Below are positions 50,169 to 58,616 of a stretch of 64,000 bases of DNA, in pieces (the first letter of the stretch is position 1; every line of letters starts with the position of its first letter). The translations under genes and the position numbers were made by a program. Below the pieces are notes generated by a model. That model was given only the letters and a program-made list of their open reading frames with translations, was not told the DNA's origin and did no database searches. The stretch comes from an uncultured Comamonas sp. (GTDB taxonomy: Bacteria; Pseudomonadota; Gammaproteobacteria; Burkholderiales; Burkholderiaceae_C), in contig CAMZGS010000011.1 in NCBI GenBank assembly GCA_947306475.1, forward strand, positions 1 to 64,000, given 5' to 3'.

Positions 50169-51488
50169 ATGCACATTACGATCTTTGGCGCTGGATATGT
50201 TGGACTGACGGCAGCAGCCTGTTTTGCGGATGCCGGGCATCAGGTCATTTGTGTGGAGTCCGATCCTGAGCGCCTAGACTTGCTCCAGGCCGGGCAATCG
50301 CCCATCTATGAACCGGGCTTGGACGAGATGTTGGTGCGCAATCTGGCCGAAAGGCGCCTGCGCTTCACCGCAGACTCTGCTGAGGGCATTGGTTTTGGTG
50401 AGCTGTTGTTCATCGCCGTAGGCACCCCACCCAGCGCCGATGGCTCGGCAAACCTCAGTCATGTCATGGCTGTGGCCCAGACCATTGGTCAGCATATGAA
50501 TGCACCCCGGATCGTTGTCAACAAATCCACCGTGCCCGTCGGCACTGCCGAACAAGTACACGCCTGTATTGCACGCGTGCTGGCAGAGCGCGGCGTGGAC
50601 ATTGCCTTTGACGTGTGCTCCAACCCGGAATTTATGAAAGAAGGCAGCGCCCTAGAAGACTTCACCCGAGGCCCGCGCATCATCGTGGGCACCACCTCCA
50701 GCCACGTGCAGCAAAAGATGCGCGAGTGCTATGCCCCCTACAACCGCAAGCACGACAAGCTGATCTTCATGGACCCACGCTCGGCCGAGCTGACCAAATA
50801 CGCTGCCAACGCCATGCTGGCCTGCCGCATCAGCTTCATGAACGAGATGGCCAACATTGCGGAACTGCTGGGTGGCGATATCGAGCAGGTGCGGCGAGGC
50901 ATTGGCTCAGACCCGCGCATTGGTTACTCCTTTTTGTACGCCGGGTGCGGCTACGGTGGATCATGCTTTCCCAAGGACGTGCAGGCCCTGCAACACATGG
51001 CCCGACAGGCTGGTTACCACTCTGAAATCCTGCACGCCACCGAAAGCATCAATCAGCGACAAAAGCAGCGCTTGTTCGTCAAGCTCCAAGCCGCACTGAA
51101 CGGGCAACTCCAGGGTGCCACCATCGCCATCTGGGGCCTTGCCTTCAAGCCTGGCACGGACGACATGCGCGAAGCCCCCAGCCGTGTCCTGATTGATGCC
51201 CTGCTGCACGCTGGTGCCCGCGTACAGGCATACGACCCTGTTGCCATACCCACCGCCAGCGCCATTTACGGCCAACAACCACAACTAACCTTGTGCGCCA
51301 GCCGCGAAGAAGCCGTAGCCAATGCCGATGCCTTGGTTATCTGCACCGAATGGAAGCAATTTCGTGCTGTGGATTTTGCGTGGCTGGCTTCTGAACTCAA
51401 AAGAGGAGTGGTGATAGATGGGCGGAATTTGTATGAACCAATCTCTTGCTTAGAGCAGGGTATAAAATATTTTTCAATAGGAAGATAA
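50169..51488 (+). CDS. ugd: UDP-glucose 6-dehydrogenase
   Basis: A 439-residue enzyme making UDP-glucuronate. The N-terminal Rossmann site MHITIFGAGYVGLTAAACFA, GTPPSADGS, the STVPVGT loop, LTKYAANAML and the catalytic Cys266 (GYGGSCFPKDV) are all present, with the C-terminal UDP-binding LAFKPGTDDMREAPS. Length is typical of the long bacterial form (TuaD/UdgX). It opens the O-antigen cluster after the pilus genes. The last 100 bp drop in GC, marking the start of the AT-rich core. Confidence 0.94.
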   Translation: MHITIFGAGYVGLTAAACFADAGHQVICVESDPERLDLLQAGQSPIYEPGLDEMLVRNLAERRLRFTADSAEGIGFGELLFIAVGTPPSADGSANLSHVMAVAQTIGQHMNAPRIVVNKSTVPVGTAEQVHACIARVLAERGVDIAFDVCSNPEFMKEGSALEDFTRGPRIIVGTTSSHVQQKMRECYAPYNRKHDKLIFMDPRSAELTKYAANAMLACRISFMNEMANIAELLGGDIEQVRRGIGSDPRIGYSFLYAGCGYGGSCFPKDVQALQHMARQAGYHSEILHATESINQRQKQRLFVKLQAALNGQLQGATIAIWGLAFKPGTDDMREAPSRVLIDALLHAGARVQAYDPVAIPTASAIYGQQPQLTLCASREEAVANADALVICTEWKQFRAVDFAWLASELKRGVVIDGRNLYEPISCLEQGIKYFSIGR

Positions 51489-51523
51489 TTTCCAAGCGTA
51501 AATTAAATCGCATTTTTAATATT

Positions 51524-52195
51524 ATGATAGATAAATTAAAAATAATTCTTAGGCCTTTTTATCCTGTGCTGCTTCCAATTTTCAACTTAATACACAAAAC
51601 ATTCATTACCCCAAAGAGAATTAAAAATAATAAAGATAAAGATAAAAGATTTCTTGAAATTGGCCCGGGTGTAAAGCGCATCGAAGGATTTGAAACATTA
51701 AATATTATTGCAGGCTTAGATATTGATTACGTCTTGGATGCTTCTAAATCACTTCCTTTTGAATCTAACTCTTTTGATATTATTTATGCCAGCCATGTCC
51801 TAGAACATATTCCTTGGTATCGTTTACAGGATGTCGTAAAAGAGTGGACAAGAATACTAAAGCCTGATGGCCGGCTAGAAATTTGGATTCCTGATGGAGA
51901 AAAACTTTGCCAAGCTCTCTTAGACCTAAATAACGGAATTGATATTTCAGCATGTAAGGATGGATGGAATCCACAAGGGTTAATTAAAGATGAATTTTCA
52001 TGGGTTAACGGGAGGATGCTTTATGGTATTAGAGATGAGTACCCTTCATGGCACAAATCTGTTATTACCCCAAGGCATCTTATTAAATTAATGAAAGAAT
52101 CTGGCTTAAGTGAAGCGTATATTATGAATTCATCAGAGGTTCGAGGTTACGACCATGGCTGGATGAATCTTGGCATCTGCGGAATTAAAAAATGA
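51524..52195 (+). CDS. SAM-dependent methyltransferase (O-antigen cluster)
   Basis: A 223-residue class I methyltransferase of the Methyltransf_11 type: FLEIGPGVKRIEGFETL (motif I), a DASKSLPFESNSFDIIYASHVLEHI motif II/III pattern and RILKPDGRLEIWIPDGE. The ATG at 51524 is used; an upstream frame overlaps ugd. It likely methylates a sugar or caps the O-chain; the acceptor is unknown. Strongly AT-rich; its stop overlaps the next gene (ATGA). Confidence 0.85.
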   Translation: MIDKLKIILRPFYPVLLPIFNLIHKTFITPKRIKNNKDKDKRFLEIGPGVKRIEGFETLNIIAGLDIDYVLDASKSLPFESNSFDIIYASHVLEHIPWYRLQDVVKEWTRILKPDGRLEIWIPDGEKLCQALLDLNNGIDISACKDGWNPQGLIKDEFSWVNGRMLYGIRDEYPSWHKSVITPRHLIKLMKESGLSEAYIMNSSEVRGYDHGWMNLGICGIKK

Positions 52196-53136
52196 ATTAT
52201 CGATCTGTTCGAGATATATCGGATACGATACGCACTAACTTATACAAAATCCCTGAAAGTATCGACCTGATCGTTGGAATACCTCGCAGCGGATTATTCG
52301 CAGCCAGTTTGATTGGATTGCAAAAAAATCTAAAATTTGTCAGCCTTGAAGTATTTTTATTTAACGGCGAAATAAGATCTGGTAGCACAAGATTTTCGCG
52401 TAACGCAAATATAAAATTCCCACTAGATGCGAAGCATATATTACTAGTAGATGATAGCACCTCAAGTGGGGCTTCTATGAAAAGCGCACTTGATGAGATA
52501 CGAGGTATCGAATACACCGGGCAAATATCTACTTGCGCTATCTACACAACAAAAGAAGCTCCTGCTGTAGATATCTGGTTCGAAGTTCTGCCACACACAA
52601 GAATTTTCGAATGGAATCTCATGCACAGAGAATTTCTATCACAGTGCTGCGTTGATTTAGATGGTGTTCTCTGCTGGGATCCAACAGAAGAAGAAAACGA
52701 TGATGGGAATAAATATTTAGAATTTATAGCCACGGCGAAACCACTTTTGATCCCCTCCTACCCTATAGGGAGAATAGTAACAAGCAGATTGGAAAAATAT
52801 AGAAAGCCTACGATAGAGTGGCTGAATAAACATCAAATAAATTTTTCCCAACTGGATATGCTTGACTTACCGGACGCTGAAACACGCAGACGACTAAATA
52901 TTCATGCAAAATTCAAGTCACATATTTACAGCAATGATTCCGCCATGCGCCTATTTATTGAAAGTGAAAAGAACCAAGCGGTGGAAATTGCAAGACGATC
53001 TGGGAAGTTCGCTTTATCCTTCTCCACTCAAGAACTTTTCGCTCCCGGCATCACACTTCCATATGCTCAACAAGCTACACAGCGCTGGTTAAAAAAAGGG
53101 AAAAATTTTTTATATCAATTAATGAATAGAAAGTAA
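52192..53136 (+). CDS. phosphoribosyltransferase-like domain fused to a HAD-like domain
   Basis: A 314-residue protein. Residues about 20-150 form a type I PRTase-like domain: IVGIPRSGLFAASLIG, then the PRPP loop ILLVDDSTSSGASMKSAL (84-100). Residues about 152-290 resemble a HAD fold: VDLDGVLCWDP carries the nucleophile Asp, and GRIVTSRLEKYRKPTIEWLNKH resembles motif II and the cap. The two-domain order is not a purine or pyrimidine enzyme I recognise. It sits in an O-antigen gene core, AT-rich, translationally coupled to the methyltransferase. Its substrate is unknown. Confidence 0.75.
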   Translation: MNYRSVRDISDTIRTNLYKIPESIDLIVGIPRSGLFAASLIGLQKNLKFVSLEVFLFNGEIRSGSTRFSRNANIKFPLDAKHILLVDDSTSSGASMKSALDEIRGIEYTGQISTCAIYTTKEAPAVDIWFEVLPHTRIFEWNLMHREFLSQCCVDLDGVLCWDPTEEENDDGNKYLEFIATAKPLLIPSYPIGRIVTSRLEKYRKPTIEWLNKHQINFSQLDMLDLPDAETRRRLNIHAKFKSHIYSNDSAMRLFIESEKNQAVEIARRSGKFALSFSTQELFAPGITLPYAQQATQRWLKKGKNFLYQLMNRK

Positions 53137-53138
53137 AA

Positions 53139-54578
53139 TTGAAATCAAGAAAAACACCTAAAATAAAAATAAGCAACTCATTAAAATGGTTGCTATCTGG
53201 TCGTGCAATTCAAGTATTACTACAATTAGCTAGTATTTCTGTACTAGCGCGGGTTCTCACGCCAGCAGACTTTGGCTTAATGGCCATTATTGGAGTAGTC
53301 ACAACTTTCGCCCAATTTTTTTTGGATATGGGGATGAATACAGCCCTAATACAAAAAGAAAAGTTGGAAGATCAGCATTCAAATTCCGTATTTTGGGCAA
53401 GTGTTGGTTTGAGCATCATCATAACAACAACAATTAATGCTCTTTCTCCAGTCTTGGCATTCTGGATGGGTGATCCACGCCTTATTCCAGCACTTGCAGT
53501 TTCATCTCTGGGATTCCCTTTGGCTGCCTTGGGGGCAACACATGTATCTCTTCTAGAAAGGAAGGAGAGTTTCCGCACCCTAACAATTATTAAAACTTAT
53601 ACTTCTTTTATTGGTTTTTTGCTTGCTTTTTTTCTTGCTCTCTACGGTGCTGGTGTCTATGCACTAATAGCCCAAACACTAGCCATTACTGCCACATCCA
53701 CATTACTCTTCTGGCGAACAGAGCATTGGCGTCCGAAAAAACCCTCAACAAAAGGAATAAAGGAAATATCTTCATTTAGTGCCAATGTTTTTCTTTTTAA
53801 TATTTTAAACTATATACATAGAAACGCGGATACAGCAATCATAGGACGATTCATAGGTCAGCAAGACTTGGGAATTTATAATGTAGCGTACCGTATCATG
53901 CTCTTCCCACTACAAAATCTGACATTTGCCATAAATCGAGCATTACTTCCCGCATACAGCAGAAGTCAATCTAACATTAGCGATATTTATTCGCATTACA
54001 TATTAACACTTCGTGGAATAGCACTGGTTACTGCTCCTTTGATGGCTGCTATCTGGTCTATACGTGAGTCGATGGTGGTTCTTTTTCTTGGGGAAAATTG
54101 GTTGCGGGCGGCTGATATTATTCAGTGGCTCGCCCCTGTAGGCTTTCTTCAATCTATTATCAGCACAAGCGGCACCATCTTCACTGCATGCGGCAGACAT
54201 GACATACTGAGAAATATGGGAATAATAGGAGTTCCTTTTCTAACAAGCTCATTCTTTATAGGCTTGCCAAGAGGAATCGATGGGATTGCTCAAGCCTACT
54301 GCATAGCAAATCTTATTTGGATTTTCCCCGTTATGTTTTTTGTTGTTCGTGTTATTGGAGGAAATTTTAAAAATATACTTTTTGCAATTACATTACCGAC
54401 TCTTATTTCTATATTTTCTTTTTTTTCATCTAGAGAGATTATTGAATTAACAAATTTTAATGAGATTGTTAAGGCTACACTCACCGTAATTTTTGGTAGT
54501 TCTTTATTTTTCATAGGGGTAAAGATTTACCTATGGAATGAATTCAAATTAATACTAAAAGAATTAAGTTTTAGATGA
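53139..54578 (+). CDS. polysaccharide flippase of the MOP superfamily (WzxC/Polysacc_synt_3 type)
   Basis: A 479-residue polytopic protein with about twelve to fourteen hydrophobic helices. Opening SLKWLLSGRAIQVLLQLASISVLARVLTPADFGLMAI and LEDQHSNSVFWASVG, LGIYNVAYRIMLFPLQ and NRALLPAYSRSQ match the lipopolysaccharide-exporter family that flips undecaprenyl-linked repeat units. The ORF starts at a TTG (53139), 2 nt after the previous stop; no better start exists. AT-rich. It completes a Wzx-dependent O-antigen route; a Wzy polymerase other than the WaaL-like protein at 39702 is not visible here. Confidence 0.88.
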   Translation: MKSRKTPKIKISNSLKWLLSGRAIQVLLQLASISVLARVLTPADFGLMAIIGVVTTFAQFFLDMGMNTALIQKEKLEDQHSNSVFWASVGLSIIITTTINALSPVLAFWMGDPRLIPALAVSSLGFPLAALGATHVSLLERKESFRTLTIIKTYTSFIGFLLAFFLALYGAGVYALIAQTLAITATSTLLFWRTEHWRPKKPSTKGIKEISSFSANVFLFNILNYIHRNADTAIIGRFIGQQDLGIYNVAYRIMLFPLQNLTFAINRALLPAYSRSQSNISDIYSHYILTLRGIALVTAPLMAAIWSIRESMVVLFLGENWLRAADIIQWLAPVGFLQSIISTSGTIFTACGRHDILRNMGIIGVPFLTSSFFIGLPRGIDGIAQAYCIANLIWIFPVMFFVVRVIGGNFKNILFAITLPTLISIFSFFSSREIIELTNFNEIVKATLTVIFGSSLFFIGVKIYLWNEFKLILKELSFR

Positions 54579-54585
54579 AATAGCC

Positions 54586-55581
54586 ATGAGAAAATTACCA
54601 CTGCTTTCCGTTGTCATACCTACCCATAAACGTCCACAGTTCCTATCTCAAGCTATTGAAAGCGCCTTGCAAGCTGCTCCAGATGGCGAGGTGGAAGTGA
54701 TTGTTGTACCGAATGGAGCAGATGAGTCTTGGAAAGAAGTGGCAAAAAATTTTAAAAATTATTCAAGAGTGCATTGGCATCCGATTTCCAAAGCACATGC
54801 TAATGTGGCCAGAAATGAAGGAAAGCGCATTGCCTCAGGTAAGTATCTATGGTTTCTCGATGATGACGATTATTTTCTTTCTGGCGCAGCAAGCGTAATT
54901 GAGCTTGCAGAGAAAGAATCACTTGAAATTGCTTCGGCTCCAGTAGAATTAGTTACCCATGATGGGCGCTCCATCAAAACTTTGAAATTAGCACCAACAA
55001 ACGACTTTACATCTTTCTTACTATCTCCAGAACGATGCACAGGTTTTCAATTTCATATCTTCCTGCGCGCAAGCATATCTGACTTCTGGCTTAATGAAAA
55101 AATAAATATTGGTCAAGATACGCATTGGGCACATTACCTCTGCAGACAGAAAGACTGGAGATGGGGAAAAGTATCAGAAAGCGGATGTACATGGAGGCAG
55201 CACTCGTTACCCCAAATCTCAAAGGCATTCGGACCAAGTGAACACCTGATACTACAAGAACAGCTTCTGTGGGAAACAATAATGCATCTTTCTTATAAAA
55301 ATCAGCTAACCGATGATCGGACCTATTACGCAGCTAAAGGGATGTGGTCGTTAATTCACGCAGGATTTTTCATGCATCCTCGATATTGGTACCCGGTCAT
55401 GAAGAAAGTTCAGGCGCGCTTTCCTAGTACTTACCCAAACATAGCGATTTACAGCAAACCCGTTGGACGTTGGATTCCACCTCTTGCATTGGAAACCATC
55501 ATGCTCCCCAAGCGCTGGTTGAATCACTTGAAGCGTCAACGCTTAGTGAAGCAAGGGATACGAAATACTTGGGAATTCTAA
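54586..55581 (+). CDS. family 2 glycosyltransferase
   Basis: A 331-residue GT-A enzyme: LPLLSVVIPTHKRPQFLSQAIESAL, VIVVPNGADESW and the metal site YLWFLDDDDYFLSG. The late segment GMWSLIHAGFFMHPRYWYPVMKKV is shared with the next gene's NGLWSAIHGGFYFSPIHWSK, as is LPKRWLNH versus LPKRIINH, so the two are paralogues. The sugar is unknown. AT-rich, inside the O-antigen core. Its stop codon is immediately followed by the next start. Confidence 0.88.
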   Translation: MRKLPLLSVVIPTHKRPQFLSQAIESALQAAPDGEVEVIVVPNGADESWKEVAKNFKNYSRVHWHPISKAHANVARNEGKRIASGKYLWFLDDDDYFLSGAASVIELAEKESLEIASAPVELVTHDGRSIKTLKLAPTNDFTSFLLSPERCTGFQFHIFLRASISDFWLNEKINIGQDTHWAHYLCRQKDWRWGKVSESGCTWRQHSLPQISKAFGPSEHLILQEQLLWETIMHLSYKNQLTDDRTYYAAKGMWSLIHAGFFMHPRYWYPVMKKVQARFPSTYPNIAIYSKPVGRWIPPLALETIMLPKRWLNHLKRQRLVKQGIRNTWEF

Positions 55582-56583
55582 ATGTCCAAGCATAATATTT
55601 CCATTGTCATACCTACGACAGGAAAGCGCCAAGAACTACTGAGCAGAGCTATTACTAGCGCTTTTGTAAACGACAATTCAATTTTTACGGAAATCATTGT
55701 TGTAGCAAACGGACCGGAGGCAGAATTTTTTTGTTTACCGGACACTATTTCAATTCCCCTAAACGCATCCATTTATATCGTGAGAACCCTCATAGGAAAC
55801 GTAAGCCACGCCAGAAACATCGGCATAGAGTCTGCAACAGGGCAGTGGCTGAGATTTTTGGATGATGATGATTTCCTGCTCCCTGATGCAGCAAAACGTC
55901 AATACCTCGAGTTAATCAACTCCGAATACGATATCAGTACTTATGCAGGTGCAATACGCGATGAAAACGGACGCACATTTCAGATCATTTGTCCAGATGG
56001 ATCACAGGACTACGGCTATGCAGTTCTCGGTCCTAACTGTCCAGCACTCACATTTGCAAGCGTGTACAGACTAGAAAAAATTCGCCACCTACGCTGGAAT
56101 GAAGCATGGTCTGCTACTGAGGATGAAGACTGGATGAGGCGTATTCTGCAGTCTTTCACGCCAAATTGGATAACTAGTGACGAAGTGGTTGGAGTCTGGT
56201 ATCAACATCATAAATATAGACTATCAAGGCCAATTCCATTCAATGCCTATTATGCAAACCGAGCAGAGTCCATAATAAAAACAATAAAAATACTCATCAA
56301 ACAAAATAGGATCAGTAACATACAAAAAAAATCTGCGGCAAATGGTCTATGGTCCGCGATTCACGGCGGATTTTATTTCTCTCCGATTCATTGGAGTAAA
56401 TTATCCTTAGTTGCAATAAGGTTGGATAAATCATCTAGACCAAAAGATAAAATTTTCACCTCGCTACCTTGGGTGCATCCACTAATAATAGAGTGGCTAT
56501 TCCTGCCTAAACGAATTATCAATCATACCTACAGAGTAATTCACGGAAAACTGGCTGGCTTCAATATCATCAGAAAAATCTAA
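55582..56583 (+). CDS. family 2 glycosyltransferase (paralogue of the preceding gene)
   Basis: A 333-residue enzyme with ISIVIPTTGKRQELLSRAI, VSHARNIGIESATGQWLRFLDDDDFLLPD and TEDEDWMRRIL, a GT-A fold with a DxD-like acidic site. Its C-terminus shares a motif with the previous gene, indicating an ancient tandem duplication followed by divergence to a different linkage. Start is directly at the preceding stop and its own stop overlaps the next start. Confidence 0.87.
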   Translation: MSKHNISIVIPTTGKRQELLSRAITSAFVNDNSIFTEIIVVANGPEAEFFCLPDTISIPLNASIYIVRTLIGNVSHARNIGIESATGQWLRFLDDDDFLLPDAAKRQYLELINSEYDISTYAGAIRDENGRTFQIICPDGSQDYGYAVLGPNCPALTFASVYRLEKIRHLRWNEAWSATEDEDWMRRILQSFTPNWITSDEVVGVWYQHHKYRLSRPIPFNAYYANRAESIIKTIKILIKQNRISNIQKKSAANGLWSAIHGGFYFSPIHWSKLSLVAIRLDKSSRPKDKIFTSLPWVHPLIIEWLFLPKRIINHTYRVIHGKLAGFNIIRKI

Positions 56584-57515
56584 TGGATATCAATCTTCAA
56601 GTTCATCGGATTTATTCCATCATTGTTTCTTACAACCGTAAACATCTGTTGCGAAAGGCTGTTACTGCCCATGCCGCCCAAACGCTTCAACCTTCCCATT
56701 TGCTTGTCGTCGACAACGCCTCCACCGACGGCACGCGCGAAATGCTCAAAACCGAAGGCTGGCTTGATCGCCCGGGGGTGGAACTGCTGGCACTGCCAGA
56801 AAACACAGGTGGCGCGGGCGGATTTGCTGCAGGCATGAAGCTCGCCTTTGAGAACGGCGCGGAATGGGTATGGATGATGGATGATGATGCTGAACCACAC
56901 CCAGAGGCGCTGGAGCAATTGATGCGCGTGGCTACCGATCCTTCGCATGTGTATGGATCACTGGCGGTGTGCGGGAATGAAACATCCTGGCTGACCACGG
57001 TCCTGAATCCGCCGCTGGGAGAAGTCGAACGTCCTGAAAACGTTCCCGAACACGCAGAAGTGCAGTCGCTCCCCTTTCTTGGCTTTCTGATCCACCGGGA
57101 CTTGGTGGCCCGTATTGGTTTGCCAGATACCGGCTACTTTATTGCTGCTGACGATGTGGAGTACTGCGTACGCGCACAACGAGCCGGAGCAAAGATCATC
57201 ATGGCGGGCCGCAGCAGAATCGAACACCCCAAGTCGCGCCCCTACAAGGTCAAGGTGCTCGGTAGGACATTGACGTGCCTGGCACTGCCCCCTTGGAAGC
57301 GCTACTACGACACCCGAAACCGCTTGCTGATTGCACGCAAGCACTATGGCATCAAGCTTTTCACGCAAACCATTCCTGGCTCACTGGTACGTTTGTTCGC
57401 TGCGCTCTGGCAAGAGCCTGACAGACCTGCCCAGTTACGAGCCTTCTGTGCCGGTTTTTGGGATGGTCTATGGGGCATCAAAGGCAAGCGCCACGAAAAA
57501 TGGGGAATCAAATGA
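56583..57515 (+). CDS. family 2 glycosyltransferase, galactofuranosyltransferase-like
   Basis: A 310-residue enzyme: YSIIVSYNRKHLLRKAVTAH, LLVVDNASTDGT, NTGGAGGFAAGMKLAFENGAEWVWMMDDDAEP and DTGYFIAADDVEYCVRAQRAGA. The ENTGGAGGFAAG and WMMDDDAEP segments are those of GlfT/WbbI-type Galf transferases. It is coupled (ATGA) to glf, which makes UDP-galactofuranose, so donor assignment is well supported. The first 100 bp are AT-rich and the rest GC-rich: a recombination border. Confidence 0.9.
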   Translation: MDINLQVHRIYSIIVSYNRKHLLRKAVTAHAAQTLQPSHLLVVDNASTDGTREMLKTEGWLDRPGVELLALPENTGGAGGFAAGMKLAFENGAEWVWMMDDDAEPHPEALEQLMRVATDPSHVYGSLAVCGNETSWLTTVLNPPLGEVERPENVPEHAEVQSLPFLGFLIHRDLVARIGLPDTGYFIAADDVEYCVRAQRAGAKIIMAGRSRIEHPKSRPYKVKVLGRTLTCLALPPWKRYYDTRNRLLIARKHYGIKLFTQTIPGSLVRLFAALWQEPDRPAQLRAFCAGFWDGLWGIKGKRHEKWGIK

Positions 57516-58606
57516 ATAAGGCAACCACACTCATCACCGGCGCCGGCTTCGCCGGCAGCACCATTGCCCGCGCCTTGGCCGATACCGGCCACAAGGTCCG
57601 CCTGATTGACCGCCGCCCACACATTGGCGGCAATGCCTTTGATGAGCTGGATGCACATGGCGTACTGGTACACCGCTATGGCCCGCATATCTTTCACACC
57701 AATAGCGAAAAGGTGTGGGAATTCCTTTCCCGCTTTACGGAGTGGCGACCTTATGAACATCGGGTACTGGGCGTGGTGGATGGCAAGCATTACCCCTTCC
57801 CGATCAACCGCGACACGCTCAACCTGCTGTACGGCTTGAACTTGGACGAAGCCGGAGCTGCTGCATTTTTTGAGCGCGTGCGCGAGCCTCGTGAGCCCGT
57901 GCGCAGCAGTGAGGATGTGGTGCTCAATTCCGTGGGGCGCGATCTGTATGAAAAATTCTTTTTGAACTACACGCGCAAGCAGTGGGGCATGGAACCTGCG
58001 CAGCTCAAGGCCGGGGTGGCGGCGCGCATTCCGGTGCGTACCAATACGGATGACCGCTATTTCACCGACACCTTCCAGGCCATGCCGCTGCACGGCTACA
58101 CCCGAATGTTCGAGCGCATGCTGGACCACCCCCACATCACCGTGGAGCTGGGCGTGGACTTTGCCGACGTACGCCAGCGTGCCAACTGGGCGCATGTGGT
58201 CTATACCGGCCCCATTGATGCCTACTTTGACCACTGTTATGGGCCACTGCCCTATCGCTCGCTGCGCTTTGAACACGAGCATCTGGCCAACACCGCGCAA
58301 TACCAGCCGGTGGGCACGGTCAATTACCCCAACGACCATGCCTATACGCGCATTACCGAGTTCAAGCATCTGACAGGCCAGCAGCACACGGGCACCTCCA
58401 TCGTGCGCGAATATCCGCAGGCGCAAGGCGATCCGTACTACCCCATTCCCAGTGACGAGAACGAGGCGCTTTTCAAGCGCTACCAAGCGCTGGCCGATGC
58501 AGAACGGGGGGTAACGTTTGTTGGCCGCTTAGCCGAATACCGCTACTACAACATGGATCAGGTGGTGGCTGCCGCACTGGCTGCAGCGCAGCGCCTGCTG
58601 GGCTGA
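57512..58606 (+). CDS. glf: UDP-galactopyranose mutase
   Basis: A 364-residue FAD enzyme interconverting UDP-Galp and UDP-Galf. FAD-binding TLITGAGFAGSTIARALADTGH, GGNAFDELDAHGVLVHRYGPHIFHTN, WRPYEHRVLGVVDGKHYPFPIN, FFLNYTRKQWGM, IPVRTNTDDRYF and the late RLAEYRYYNMDQVV are all in place. ATG at 57512 overlaps the transferase stop. O-antigen or core carrying galactofuranose is therefore expected. Confidence 0.97.
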   Translation: MNKATTLITGAGFAGSTIARALADTGHKVRLIDRRPHIGGNAFDELDAHGVLVHRYGPHIFHTNSEKVWEFLSRFTEWRPYEHRVLGVVDGKHYPFPINRDTLNLLYGLNLDEAGAAAFFERVREPREPVRSSEDVVLNSVGRDLYEKFFLNYTRKQWGMEPAQLKAGVAARIPVRTNTDDRYFTDTFQAMPLHGYTRMFERMLDHPHITVELGVDFADVRQRANWAHVVYTGPIDAYFDHCYGPLPYRSLRFEHEHLANTAQYQPVGTVNYPNDHAYTRITEFKHLTGQQHTGTSIVREYPQAQGDPYYPIPSDENEALFKRYQALADAERGVTFVGRLAEYRYYNMDQVVAAALAAAQRLLG

Positions 58607-58616
58607 GGGCCCCCGA

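Noticed and set aside
51446..51523. N-terminal extension of the methyltransferase
   Set aside because: It overlaps the 3' end of ugd and adds no conserved residues.
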